Shown here: positions 10,893 through 22,724 of the stretch, piece after piece
Layout: the number at the start of each line of letters is the position of its first letter
How positions within the stretch are numbered: the first letter of the stretch is position 1
NCBI GenBank assembly: GCA_026120185.1
Contig: JANUWF010001190.1
Location: 62,001 to 126,000 of the forward strand
Reading direction: 5' to 3'
Source of the DNA: Voacanga thouarsii
Taxonomy: Eukaryota; Streptophyta; Magnoliopsida; Gentianales; Apocynaceae
Length of the DNA stretch: 64,000 bases
Made by a program: the position numbers and the translations under genes
Notes under the pieces: model-generated
Databases searched by the model: none
Seen by the model: the letters and a program-made list of their open reading frames with translations, nothing else
What the model was told of the DNA's origin: nothing

Positions 10893-13200
10893 AAAAACCC
10901 TACACAATTATCAAAGGATAAGAGATAAACAAACTATCAATAAGCATTGAAATTAAATCATCTACATTTGGAAAGAATTATTTATCAATTAAGTAACCAT
11001 AATTGATCAATGTGTAATCTTTTTTCTTTAATATTTATCATTTTTAAAAATATTTGTCGTAATTATCTATCATTTTATAAAATTAATAATATTTTTTTCA
11101 TTCGTCCCCTCATCATATATTATACTTTAAATTATAACATTGTTTGATTTTTAATTTTTAAATTAATTATATAATTTTTTAATAAAATAATTTATTTTTT
11201 TAATAAATTATATATTTTAAAACTTTCTTAATACGTGTAAATTCTTCAATCGTAACAAAAAAGATTAGATGCATTAATATCTATAATGACTATTGATTTC
11301 ATGCTATGATTCCATAAAGCAAAGTCCAATTCATTCTTATAATATGAAAATAATAAATTAAAAAAAAAGGAATTTTGTTCATGTGTCAGTGATGGAGTGG
11401 TATCACTGTGTGAGTATGTGACAGTCTAATGATAATTCATGCAAAAGGAGGAGCAGAACCAAAAGCTTCAGTGTTTTATTTATTTATTTATTTTCCATTT
11501 TTTCTTTTTACCCTTTTTCCACGGACTCTCTCTAAAAGATAAATTCTTTATCTTAAAATAAATATCTATTTATTTTTTTAATTTTCAAAATATTTACAAG
11601 TTTTCCTTTTTTTTTTATTATATTACTTCACTAAAACACTATATTTATTAATTTTTTAGTTTTAGGCTGAACAAATCTACTAATTCTTTGATTCCAATTA
11701 ATAAGAGGAATATTGAACTAAGAAATATTTTAAGAAAAAATAATATAGTTGTCCTTTTTAAAAAAAAAAAATCTTGTATACTACAATTACTTCAAAAATA
11801 GAATTTCTTTTATATTTTCTTTTTTTTTATAATTCAAGTATACAACTTTCGTTTGATTATTCTTAAAGACTTTGAGCCATCTCCAAAATCTATAGTCATA
11901 TAAATTTGAGTTTCATCTCATTCTAACAAAGAAATAATCTTAGAGGGTAGGTGGGAAGGGATTGATTTGAGATAAATTTTGTAAAAAATTATTAAATATG
12001 TGGAGTCCAAAGAAAGAAGGTATGATGGGTTGTAAGGCTGTTTATGGATCGGGTTGGTTCGATTTTATCTATTTTTTAACTCAACCTAAATATTTCAGTT
12101 TAAAATTTTTGAACCTAAACTAAACTATTTAAAATTTCAAATCGTCGGTTTGGGTAGGTTCAATCGATTTGTACATAATTTATTATGTAAATAAACTACT
12201 CCCTAATATTTGATAAATTATTACATGTAAAAATATTAATTAAATATTACAAAAATAATCATTTCTCAATAATACAAACTAATCAAAGTTAAATTCATAA
12301 TTCCATACAATATCAAAACATTACTCAATATCAATAACACAAACTAAATAAAGTTAAATATATAAAATGTTTTGCTACTAAACTAAATAAATAGTGTAGA
12401 TTAGTTTCATATACTTTTTCAGTTTTCACTAGATGTTAAATTTTAAACTTTTCAATACATTTGCAAAATATATTATAAAAAATAATTACAAACATATTAT
12501 GAATAAGCATGAAAACCCGAGTATATCCTATGAAATCATCCACAAATCCACAATAGTTAGAAAATACCTATGAGTCTATGACTATGAATTGAAAAAGTTT
12601 TGAAAAGATCTCAAAAAATACTAGTATCACTCCTATCTCCAAGCAATAGTGATCAAACATCAATGGTCTTCCCCAAATCTAGAGGAATGGTGGTGTAAGT
12701 GGTGATAGAGAGTGGCACCGTCGAGTGTCGAAACTCAAGAAGAAGAAATAAAAAGAAGGGGAACTGCGGCGAGAAAAATTAGGAAGAAAGAAAGAGCGGC
12801 ATAATAGCTACCAATATAGGATTTTTTTTTATAATTTTATTTTAAAATTAAAATAAATTTAATTAATATATGTGCGTTCGTGTTGGATTGGATTAGGTTA
12901 TATAATTTTTAAAAAATCGAATCAAATGATCAATTTATAATTTTTTTAACCCAATCGAACGAAACCAATCTAAAAAATCAAAATTCAATTTGAGTTGAAT
13001 TGGTTCAGTCGATTTGATTCGATTTTTAATTTTATTAAACTTAAAAAATTAAAATTCGATTTGATTCAATCGATTTAAATTATAAATAGATAAAAAAAAT
13101 TTAAGAAATAAAAATTATATAAAATAATATATTTAAATTAAAATAAAAATAAAAAATTCTTCTTCAAATCCAATCTTACCGTTCTGGATAGGATTTGAGT
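10893..13200. other. AT-rich intergenic DNA with GGTTCGAT-rich repeats
   Basis: No gene is supported. Two areas (about 12033-12170 and 12880-13080) share repeated motifs such as TCGGTTTGG, AATCGAATCAAA and TTGGTTCAGTCGATTTGATT. The first begins with TAAGGCTGTTTATGGATCGG, which resembles an hAT-type end. I could not find a matching right end, so I do not call an element. Confidence 0.4.
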
Positions 13201-16200
13201 CTCACCTTAATGTCCAAGGGAATCCTACTTTATTAGTATTATTTTTTTCTGTGTGCGTGTGAGAGAGAGAACAGAAAAGGGAGATGATGAGAATCAGGCG
13301 ACGAGTCATTTCTGTTACGGACGATGGGAGCACGCCTCCCCAGAATAAATGCAAAGCATTTAGTAGCAGTTAGGGGAGGGGAGAGGTGAGGAATGGCGGA
13401 TTTGATTGCAAGCAGCCTCCTCCTCCTCCTCCTCCTCCTCCTGCTCAGCCTCCTCCTATAAAGGAAGCCAAAAAAGAAGGAGAAGAAGATGATGATTTTG
13501 GCAGACAAAGCTATCGTTCTCCCGCCGCATTCTGAGTCTGTCATCTGATCGTCCTCTCTTCCAAGTCCCAATCCCACCTATATGGGCTACCTTTCATTTG
13601 GTCTAAATGCTACTCTATTGCGCCAGCCAGCCATCCCGCCAGCCAGCCACCCTCCCTCCCTCGTCATCTCTCATCAATTCACTAGGGTTTTCTACTTTGT
13701 ACTGCTTCCTGTCCTTCAAAGATTTTGTCTCCGTGTGAGAAATCCTCTCTTGGTGTGTAATCAGTAATCACCACACGCTCCTATTTATGCATATACCTAT
13801 TTTCTTTTAAACTGCACGACACGAAGAACAGTTCAAAATAATTTTTAAATAAGAATAAATAAGTGAAAATACTCGGTATAGTAAAAATTTATAAGTAATT
13901 TTAAACATTGATGTTCTATATAGTTAACTCCTTTTGCATTTCATGATCAGTTTGGTAATTTGAGGGTAAAAAGACAGATGTCGTATTCATATTTATAGAT
14001 TGCACAGAGAAGGGAGGGGACAAAGGAAGAATGGGTTACTGACCTTTCTGCTGAGAGAAAGATAATGAGGTATGCTATTCTTCTCGTAACAAACTTGATC
14101 TTACTCTTCTTCGGAAAGAAAGGTGCCCCAAAATCTTCACCTCATCAAAGAATTTTTATACATTCAAAAGATACTATGTTTGATAACAAATCAAGAAATG
14201 TAATAACACGATCGTAATTTTTTTGTTTACTCTTTAAAAATTATAGTATCATTATCCTATAATGTTTTGCTACAACGTAAGTGATGCCATGATTACAGTG
14301 TAAGTTGTGTATCAATTTTTCGCAATAAAGTTAGGGCATGTTGTGCTTCATAGTCAACATCTTGCAAGTTTTGCTGCACAGAGATATTTCACTCATAAAT
14401 TCACTTCAATTCACCTTGCACACACCATATACTAAGGAATGTTACCTATTTCTAATCCTTTCCCCTTTCGTTTCTCTACAAGACAACATCATCTATAGTT
14501 CTACATTCTGCAAGGCAAAAACGAAAATTATCAGAGATTTTCAACCACCACCTCAGTGCAAGAATTCAAAAAACCTGCACTTTCTTAGCTTGATTGCCAG
14601 ATCAAAGCATTTGGTGGTTTGAGCTTGAAGAATATCCCCCAAAAGGTTCTCTTCATCCCTCCTTCTAAAGTAGTATTTTGCACAAACATAATGGAAGCAT
14701 TCAGTCCCTCCTTGAATTCATGCTGTAACAGTCTCATCCCTATTTTCTTCCTACAATTCTGACCATTGCAGACTCTCTTGGGTTCACCTTTTAAGATTGC
14801 CCCATTATTATTTGTTTGATATTGACACTATCATCATGATGCCTTTTCTGCCCTTTTCCCTTCTTTCTCCTCATGCATTCACACACACACACAAACACAC
14901 ACTAGGTTTTTCACTTTTCATTCTGTCTGTGTCTATGTGTAACTAGCACACGCAAAAATGCGGGTGCTTCTTCTAATTCTTCTTCTTCTTGATCACAGTC
15001 TTTGAACTGTGATTTGGCAGTAAAGATCAAAACTTGTCCTCTTTACATATCCAAAATCCTCCTCTGCTTACCTCATAAGTAGAGGCCTCACCTAGGGTGC
15101 AACCCTTTTCTTTCGGGTAATCATCTTCTTCCATATCTCTGAAGATTTACCTGCATCATCATCTTCAGAATTTCTGATTTCTCTCTCTCTCTAACCCATC
15201 ATCCCATTACTATGCTACTTGTCTCATTTTCTTTTTTGCTTTCTGACTCATTTATTTCTAGAAAGAGACTAACAAACCATATGGAGCAAACCCCAGCTAC
15301 AAACATTACTTCACTGTTTGTGTTTTCTAGTAGTAGGATTAATAATTTTGGTTTTTCACAGTTGAAACAAACCCATTTTTATCGAACACTTTGTGTGCGT
15401 GAAGGAAGCTAAGTTACCAAGAATGGATGTTCCCACGTACTCTATTGCCATCGGGGAGTCTCTCTCTCTCTCTCTCTCACGAACATCAAGATCAATATCT
15501 TCAATGGTTGCTTTCATGTACTTTTTACGTTAGTACTTTCTATAGGCCTCGGCTCTAGTCTTCTAGGTGGAGCCTTTATTCAATGCTTCCTTCTTTCCTT
15601 CCTTCCTTCCTTCTCTCTTAGCCTCTTAGGGTTTCAGCTCAACACACACATAGGACTCATATCTCTGTTGCTGGACCACCCCTCAAGCAAACAAACAAGC
15701 AAACAGATATTCCAGGTTTAATTTGCCATCTTTGTTTCCTGTTAAATGCTCTGAGTTGACTACTGAGAATTCTTCCAAGGACCACAAAAACATTTCTATG
15801 CTAACTGTGGAAAAGAGTTTATTGCAACTACAGCTACTAATTGACTATATTCCCCCCCAAGATATGGTTTGTGAATAGTAATGAGATCAAGAAAAAGTAT
15901 GGAACTTGATGCAATTGTGGTCCATTTTTCTACTTCCTTAATTCTTTGAGTCAAAACAGAAATGGCCCAGGATGTTCAAATGCTTTGAATGCAAGAATTT
16001 CAGACATACAGTTAGGAGAAACCTGTGTCTCTGTAGTCTGTCCTCTGTTCCTGAGCAGGACTTCTTTTCTGGCCAAATTATGTTAAAACTCCACTGAAAT
16101 ATATATCTTGGATGGGCTACACAATACTATACCCTATCCATCTTTTCTTTTTAGGCATTCCATAGTTTAGGCAACATAAGAATCAGTCAAGGACGTCCAT

Positions 16201-16362
16201 GCGAAGCTTTTCAATGCTGCAACTGCAAAAAATACATTCCCGTTCCCAGCACGGCTATGTTGAGGGATACGGTCGACAGCCAACAGATTCCTTGTTTTAT
16301 CTTTTTCTTTTTCAAAATTTGCACCACCGTGATAGCCATACAAATAGATTGTTTGTTTAATA
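13201..16362. other. pyrimidine-rich gene-free DNA with microsatellites
   Basis: No coding gene is supported across 3.1 kb. Simple repeats include CTC triplets at about 13415-13442, AC near 14880-14902, CT near 15463-15478 and TTCC near 15590-15613. The stretch 14.8-15.7 kb is pyrimidine-rich like a transcribed leader, but no adjoining coding exon could be joined. A long non-coding transcript is possible but unproven. Confidence 0.4.
13415..13442 (+). repeat. CTC trinucleotide microsatellite
   Basis: An uninterrupted CTC/TCC run of about nine units, followed by degenerate CTC triplets. It creates an arginine-rich open frame on the minus strand that I treat as an artefact. Confidence 0.8.
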
Positions 16363-16633
16363 CAACTTCATTTTCAAAATATTTGAAATCTTTTTGTTTT
16401 GTCATTTATATATTTCTAAAATTAATGATTAATTTTTTCTTATTTTATTTTTATTTATTCTAAATTAACAATATAAATTTTCAAAATTCTCCTTCCTTCG
16501 TACTTTTTAAGAATTTTTATCAGTTAATAACTATTATATTTTTAATATAAATAGAATATAAATTTTATTTAAATTATAATATTATTTTTAACAATATTAA
16601 TATATGTGCAAAAGGCTTCAAAAATGAAAGGAG
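16363..16633. mobile_element. Stowaway-like MITE, family A copy 2
   Basis: Flanked by TA on both sides (16361-16362 and 16634-16635). The interior blocks ATATATTTCTAAAATTAATGA, TTTTTAAGAATTTTTATCAG and GTGCAAAAGGCTTCA match the element at 62915-63185 in the same order. They match 4718-5021 in reverse. Inverted ends are weaker here than in copy 1. Confidence 0.5.
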
Positions 16634-17719
16634 TACTTAATTCGTTTTTTTTTTTTTTGTTGAGAATGATATCTAACTTATAGTAATTTAAGTTTTAGTT
16701 AATTGAAAACCATTCAACCATACCCGAAGCACTTGGATATGAGAAACTTCTGATTACATGGGATGGAGTTCCAACTGCCCTACCGGCCCAAATTGTAAGG
16801 ATCATTCTCTAGGGGAAAAGAACAACTGGCCCAAAAAGTTAACACTATTTTGTCCACGGTTTCTTTCTACACTTCAGGAGTTTTCAAATTTTTGCTAGTG
16901 GTGGTCAAATCTCTCTGGTTTTCACTTCTGATCACTGCCTACTCACACCTGGGTCTGGGAATGAAATAGAGATGTCAGATTCTTGGTTGAGGGATAGTGA
17001 CAATTGGAAATCGTGGTGTTGGTGAAACTGTATCCATCATCGATCAATATCCAATAAACATAGCATCTAAGCAAATACCACAAGTTGTATTACAAATGAA
17101 GAAAGAATCAAGGCATCAGAAGGGGATATTGCAGGGATACACCAGAATGTAGATACAACAAACAAAGCCAATTAATCAACTTTAAAAACAAGAAGAATTT
17201 CGGCGCACAAGTCACACTCTGAAATGAAGTTAAAGAAAAAATAAGCAATCAAATGGTGGCCTACACTGGCCTCCCACTTATCGCTAACTAATCAATGTAG
17301 AAAATTACAATCCAATGTCAAGCTGAATTTGCAGCAGCCGGTAGATTATCTTCAACTGTGCCCAGCATGCTATCATGCAGAGGGCAACTCAAGCTTGAGC
17401 CTCCACATATACAGTCACGCAGGCAATAACTATAAATCTCTACAACCAACTTAATCTGGATCCTCCTTCAGACGGAACCCAAGAGATCTAGCTCATCATT
17501 ATTGCTGAGTATACTCGCAAAACCAGTGGGAAAGTATTACACACACACATATATGACGCATGGTACACCCAGAATTTTCTCAGATGCGTACATAAATGGA
17601 CCGCCATAATATAACATCAAGGAGAGAAGAAAGCATGCTGATGCGCAACAGCCTCCAGTCCAGTTTTGGAAGCGAGAGATGAATCTATACCAGATTCAAA
17701 ATCAATTGTGACGTACTCT
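16634..17719. other. 3' flank and likely 3' UTR of the ALKBH9-type gene
   Basis: No coding region is supported. The portion nearest 17719 is probably the 3' untranslated part of the minus-strand demethylase gene. I cannot fix the polyadenylation site. Confidence 0.45.
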
Positions 17720-20700
17720 TCAATTGTCCAAATTCACCCTGACCCTTTGCCTATACACAGGTGCTTGACGAATTTGAGTTGACTGACGTGGTTCTGAAGT
17801 TCTCACCATTGGTCCTTTTACCTTGGCATTGTTTTCCTCCCTTTCATCCCTTCTAACAGTATGCTTTTTCCCGTATCGCCTAGGTTTTGAAAAATTTAAC
17901 TTCTTGGACCTTTCTGATTCATAAGAAAGAGGCTGAAGCCCTTGCAAATCTGGTTCGGGAACATATCCAAACGGTCGTTTTGATTCATCCATTCTCCTGA
18001 AGGTAATTGATATCCTATTGAATACAACATACATATCATATAAGCATTTCAGACAAGAACTGCTCAACTACCAAAAAGGGAGAGCCATAGTTTCCGTTGT
18101 ACCTTTTGCTGGGAACAGCCGGCACACAATGCTTGGCTGCATCAGCTCCATTTCCATTTAGTACAAGAACAGACCTAGAAGAAAATTACAGCACCAAAGA
18201 TCACTTCAATTCCGAGAAACAATAGTAAAAGATAGCATTTCATGCATGCACAATTAGCCACAAGCAAAAATTTCTAGCTCAAACTTCACAGACAAACACA
18301 AGAACTAAGACTAATATTAGCAACTATACTTACCCAACTGGCAGAGGAATTGCAATAGCACCAGAAAATTCACCAGGACCAACAACTTTCAAGTCTGAAC
18401 CGAAAACAATGTTGCACTCACTGAGGAAGGACACCGTACAAAATGGGCGAACAAAATCATGATTGTCAATATGAGGTGGTATGCAATCCCCCTCATCATA
18501 GATGTTGACAATGCAGCTGTCTGGAACACAAGATGGAGCGAGAACATGCCACCTAACCAGCCTTTTAATCATAACCTTGAAAAGCTGAGGGAGAGGGTCT
18601 ACGACTTCATTCTTGAGGATCCCTGGGGGGTTACCATTTTTATCCTGCAATGAGAGAGGGATTTTCTGATGTCAAATTACCAGATCAGAAACTATGACCA
18701 AGAAAGTGGTTTTACAGCCATGTAAGTAGAACCTCACCGTTGCATAGTTGTAACAGCAGCCAAATTGAATGGTCACACGCCCTTTGCCCCTCATCCACTT
18801 CTGTGGTGCAGTATAAGTGCGCTCTAAAGTAATGAATCAGACAAGTTGAGTAAAAATACCAGGAGAACAATATAAAGCAACATGTGGAGTCTCAAATGAA
18901 CCTTTGGCATCACTCACTGGCTAGGAACGTGTGAGAGAGTAAATTATGCAAAAATATCTTTAATGAACTTAATTCTATTGTGCAAGGACTCCATGCTACC
19001 GTGAACCTGAATTATCCTCTATCCAAATCACATTCATAGATATTTTAGAAACATGCAAATTATAGTTTTATCCATCAAGGCCTTCCCCTGAAAGGAAGAA
19101 GGCTTATTGCAAAAATGAACTGCTCCCAACTGGATACTGGGTAAGAGAGGAAAGCTGACAATGTTTTTTGCCACCCTAAACTCCAAAGAGAATTAGTAAA
19201 AAATTTAGATCCATATATCTATTATACCCAATCCAAAACTTCACACACAAAATAACCCTCAAAAAAGCCAGTCTGAACTCCAACACTGTACAACACCATT
19301 CCGCTCCAATCCCACCCTAAGAAATGGGGGGAAAAAAATGCCACAAATTCAAGTGAAAAATGCCAGATATTGTTGATTAATTAGCATAAAGTGGAACTTT
19401 ATAAAAGGATTCACTAGACAGTGAAACAGCTCAATATGGACAATCATGTAGTTGGCTCATAAAAACTTACCTTTGAGTTGTCCATTCTTTCCCATCTCCT
19501 GAAGCTCTTCCACATACTGAACTATCCTCTTCTGTTCAGCAGCACTAAAGACACCAGTATGTAGCTCCAGGCCATCAAGTATATTAACAATTTTGCCATT
19601 GATCCTCTCTAAACAAATAAAATCTTTCTTTCTCTTCACATTACTAAATCGAATGTGTTCCCTCTGCTCCCTTGGAAGCTGTATCTTAGGCTTAACTTCC
19701 TTCACTAATGTTCCATCCTGAGGAACAACATTCTCATCACCAATCTGCTGCATACTGACTTCACTCTCTTCCTCTGCCTCAAGCTCATCCTCCTGAGCCA
19801 TATCAGCCCATGATAACTTTGCCCTAGGGGTCTCAACGGGTGCAGAAAATGAGCTTAATGATCCGCTTGTGGAGGCCTCAGCCTCCACGTCAGCAACAGG
19901 CTCTGACAACTCATCAGCATCATCTTTCCATGATCCTAATGAATTTGTATCTTCATTATCATTAACCTCCTCACCATCTTTCCAACTAACAAGAGAATTA
20001 GCTTCACAGTTTTCTGGACTATGATCAACTCCATTGAGATCCACATTCCTTGGGGTTGAAACTGCAGAACCCGTTTCTTGATCCAAAGGTTCTGAATCAT
20101 CACCTTTCTCTACAATAATCCCAATAAACACAAAACCAGAAAACTCATCAAGGACCATTTAAAAAGGGCAAAAAAAAAAAAAAAAGAGAAGAAGAGACTA
20201 ACTAAAACACTGCTTGAAGAGAACCGAGTGTACCTGCTCAAAGTTATCCTTTTCTACTTTTGTATTAAGCAAGAGAAACTTAAAAATGCTAAACAAATTC
20301 CCTTACCATGGCATTACGGACCAGAACTGAAAGCTTCAAACCATACTTATTCAACAACTTAGTTCATCTTTTCTTATTACAATAACATAATTAAATCTAC
20401 TGTACAATACAAACTCCTAGTAGAAATAGAATCCAAAGAGCCAGCATTATTCACCAGAAAACCCAATTCGTCCATATACACACTGAATAATAATTAAAAC
20501 ATTCTTCCAAAACCAATCTCACAACAAATTACTTCCATAATCGGAAGCCAAAAAACAAAGGGAATAACTTTACAACAAGAAAAGCATAAGATTGATAATT
20601 CAATCCTAGTTTAGGTGGGTATGCATGAAAACACATAAAGCAATCTGCAAACTTGAAAACAACGCACACAAAATTTATCATATTACCAAGGGATCGAACG

Positions 20701-20870
20701 CGATCGGAAAGGGTTTGGGTGCAGCGGCTGCAGAGTCCTCGGGAGAGGAAAGGAAGCCAATTGGAAAGAAACTCTGAAGCAATCCGGAGCTCGGTGGCGT
20801 TAAAATTCAGCAGGAAAGGATCGTCCTTCTGGCTCGGGTTATGTTTGAGCTGATGCAGATGGTTTGCCAT
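17720..20870 (-). CDS. ALKBH9-type 2-oxoglutarate/Fe(II) RNA demethylase, six exons
   Basis: Minus-strand exons are 20870-20687, 20109-19471, 18823-18738, 18644-18334, 18174-18103 and 18014-17720. All introns are GT-AG, phases match, and the product is 528 residues. The N-terminal half is acidic and low in complexity. The catalytic domain follows a GKGRVTIQFGCCYNY segment. It contains the iron-binding HID of PPHIDNHDF, a distal His in AAKHCVPAVP and the 2OG-binding arginines in SITFRRMDESKRP. These match plant ALKBH9B/10-type enzymes, which remove N6-methyl groups from adenosine in mRNA. The C-terminal tail is basic and disordered. All catalytic residues are present, so it is probably active. 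ALKBH9B fits best from the conserved PVGSVLVLNGNGAD stretch, but ALKBH9A/C or 10 cannot be excluded without a tree. Confidence 0.88.
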
Positions 20871-21752
20871 CGTCGAACTGAGTCAACTCGGTGAGTAACA
20901 ACAACTCAAAAAAAATGATCCCAGCAAAACCCTTAAACTTCTCAATACAGTGGTATCTGTGTTGGAATTAGAGTAGTGGGAGAGAGGAACACGAAGACGA
21001 AGACTTAAGAGCAAAGTTGCTTTGATGTCCAACAAATTGGAAAGGTATGGGATATGGAAGGTAATTAAGGCTGATCGTTAGGGATAGGATTGGAAGTTCA
21101 AAGTAGAGGACAGGCTCGACAGTTCATACCAAATTGCCAAGTTTTTGCGAACCACCGATAACCGACTTGTGAGAGAAGCCAGGCTATTTTTATCGAATTT
21201 TTTTAATTAATTTATTTTTAAGGATATAATCATACACTGAAATGTTTATTTTTATTTGCTAAATAATCTTAGTGAAAAAAATTAATTAATATTATAAATA
21301 TAATTCCTAATTCTGGATGGTTAAGGTTTTATAATTCTATTTTTTCCCTCTAATTCTGGGTTGTCCTATGATTTTTCCAATTCTAAATTTAGAAAAATAA
21401 TAAAAAATACAATCACAATTCACATAAAAATTTTAAAAAACATATTTTTTTAAAGAAAAACATAGCATTCTTAACTATGGCAAAAATTAAATTTCCAAAT
21501 AAATTTATTATTTCTCATTAGAGTAATTTAGTCATTTTCTATTAAAATGTTGTGTAATAATAATAAATATTTCAAGAGACTACTTCATAAAAACATGAAA
21601 ATTGCCAATGTAATTTGTGATTTATTTATATCTGGATTGATGACGTGGCATGAAATTTTTAGCTAATGTTATGTACAATAAAGAGGTATTTTATTTGTTT
21701 GGTTCACAATGGACCATGGACAAAGGGATAAAAGGGATAAGAAAATCATGGT
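20871..21752. promoter_or_regulatory. divergent promoter region between two genes
   Basis: The 882 bases separate the minus-strand demethylase start from the plus-strand start at 21753. The central 21190-21700 part is AT-rich. No specific operator or TATA box is convincing. Both transcripts must start here. Confidence 0.4.
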
Positions 21753-22253
21753 ATGGTATCTCCACTTCTGCCCATTATGAACACAATCATGCTCTCTCTC
21801 CCAAGGCCTTTCGTTAAAGTCCCTGCTCAAATTTTCCTCTCATCCCAACATCACCATGCTCAATCCCTCCTACTTGCTCCCATCAAAAGCAGCAGCAGTG
21901 ACAATGAAACCAACAATGGAGGAGGAAATACATCGCCTCCCGTAACACTACCCAACACAGTGGAGATTCGGTTCCGAAGAGGTTCGAGGCGAAGAAGAAA
22001 GCTAGAGCAGGAAGGTATGAAGACAAAGCCCCAACCTCCAAAGGACTGGGAATCCATGACGCTTAATGAGAAGGCAACGGAGCTTTACATGGGAGAGAAG
22101 GGTATGCTCTTCTGGCTCAACAAATTTGCTTATGCTTCTATCTTCATTATGATCGGAGGTTGGATTATGTTCCGCTTTGTCGGACCTGCGCTAAATCTTT
22201 ACCAGTTGGACTCTCCTCCCTTGTCTCCCACCTCCATTTTCGAAGGTTCATGA
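21753..22253 (+). CDS. single-exon small protein with one membrane segment, probably plastid-targeted
   Basis: A 166-residue open frame without introns. The first 45 or so residues are rich in Ser, Leu, Pro and basic residues with few acids, compatible with a chloroplast transit peptide. A Ser/Asn/Gly-rich linker follows, then a strongly basic RFRRGSRRRRK block near residue 75 and a conserved-looking DWESMTLNEKATELYMGEKG segment. A hydrophobic stretch of about 22 residues (ASIFIMIGGWIMFRFVGPAL) near 128-148 should span a membrane. A second Met at residue 9 or 13 could be the true start. I do not recognise the family by name; plastid location is inferred from composition. Frame length, composition and a clean stop favour a real gene. 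Confidence 0.65.
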   Translation: MVSPLLPIMNTIMLSLPRPFVKVPAQIFLSSQHHHAQSLLLAPIKSSSSDNETNNGGGNTSPPVTLPNTVEIRFRRGSRRRRKLEQEGMKTKPQPPKDWESMTLNEKATELYMGEKGMLFWLNKFAYASIFIMIGGWIMFRFVGPALNLYQLDSPPLSPTSIFEGS

Positions 22254-22724
22254 GATCCCAGGGAGGTTTTGCAGCAGAAATCTTGCAGACTGAAAAGAGG
22301 AGGGATTTTGACGGGTATTTTGTTTTTTACTCCACTTTTGCTACTGTTGGATGGTAGTTCTTCTCCGACCCTACTACTACTGCCCTCTGTCATTCGGGGC
22401 TTAAAATGATTGTAAAATAAGAACCCTATGTGGTAGAATTATGAGTGATAATCAACTTATTAAAAGAGAAGTTGTAGGATCAGATTGCTCTTCAAAAGAC
22501 AACTTACAGCAAAATTTCAACATTCAAATCTGATCCAACCTTTCACAATAAATAGAAATACAGTAACACTCCCGTTATAGAAAATGAATAACTGTTTATC
22601 CAACCATAGCCACCGTTTCTTGAACTAGTATGGAAACCAAATTGTCCATAACAAATTCCAAGTACACTTAGGAAGAAAAAGAACTTGTCAAACTATGACA
22701 CTTAGAAACCTGCACAAGATTCTG
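22254..22724. other. convergent intergenic region
   Basis: This separates the plus-strand small gene from the end of the minus-strand zinc-finger gene and probably holds both 3' UTRs. No additional gene is seen. Confidence 0.5.

Noticed and set aside
12033..13090. Possible hAT element starting TAAGGCTGTTTATGG
   Set aside because: No matching right terminus or 8-bp flanking repeat was found, so only the repeats are noted.
13239..13577. Arg-rich 112-codon minus-strand frame
   Set aside because: The arginine run is the translation of a CTC microsatellite and the rest has no motif.
14990..15200. Possible microRNA precursor in pyrimidine-rich DNA
   Set aside because: Short complementary words such as ATCACAGT and ACTGTGAT form only a tiny hairpin, and no known plant microRNA was recognised.
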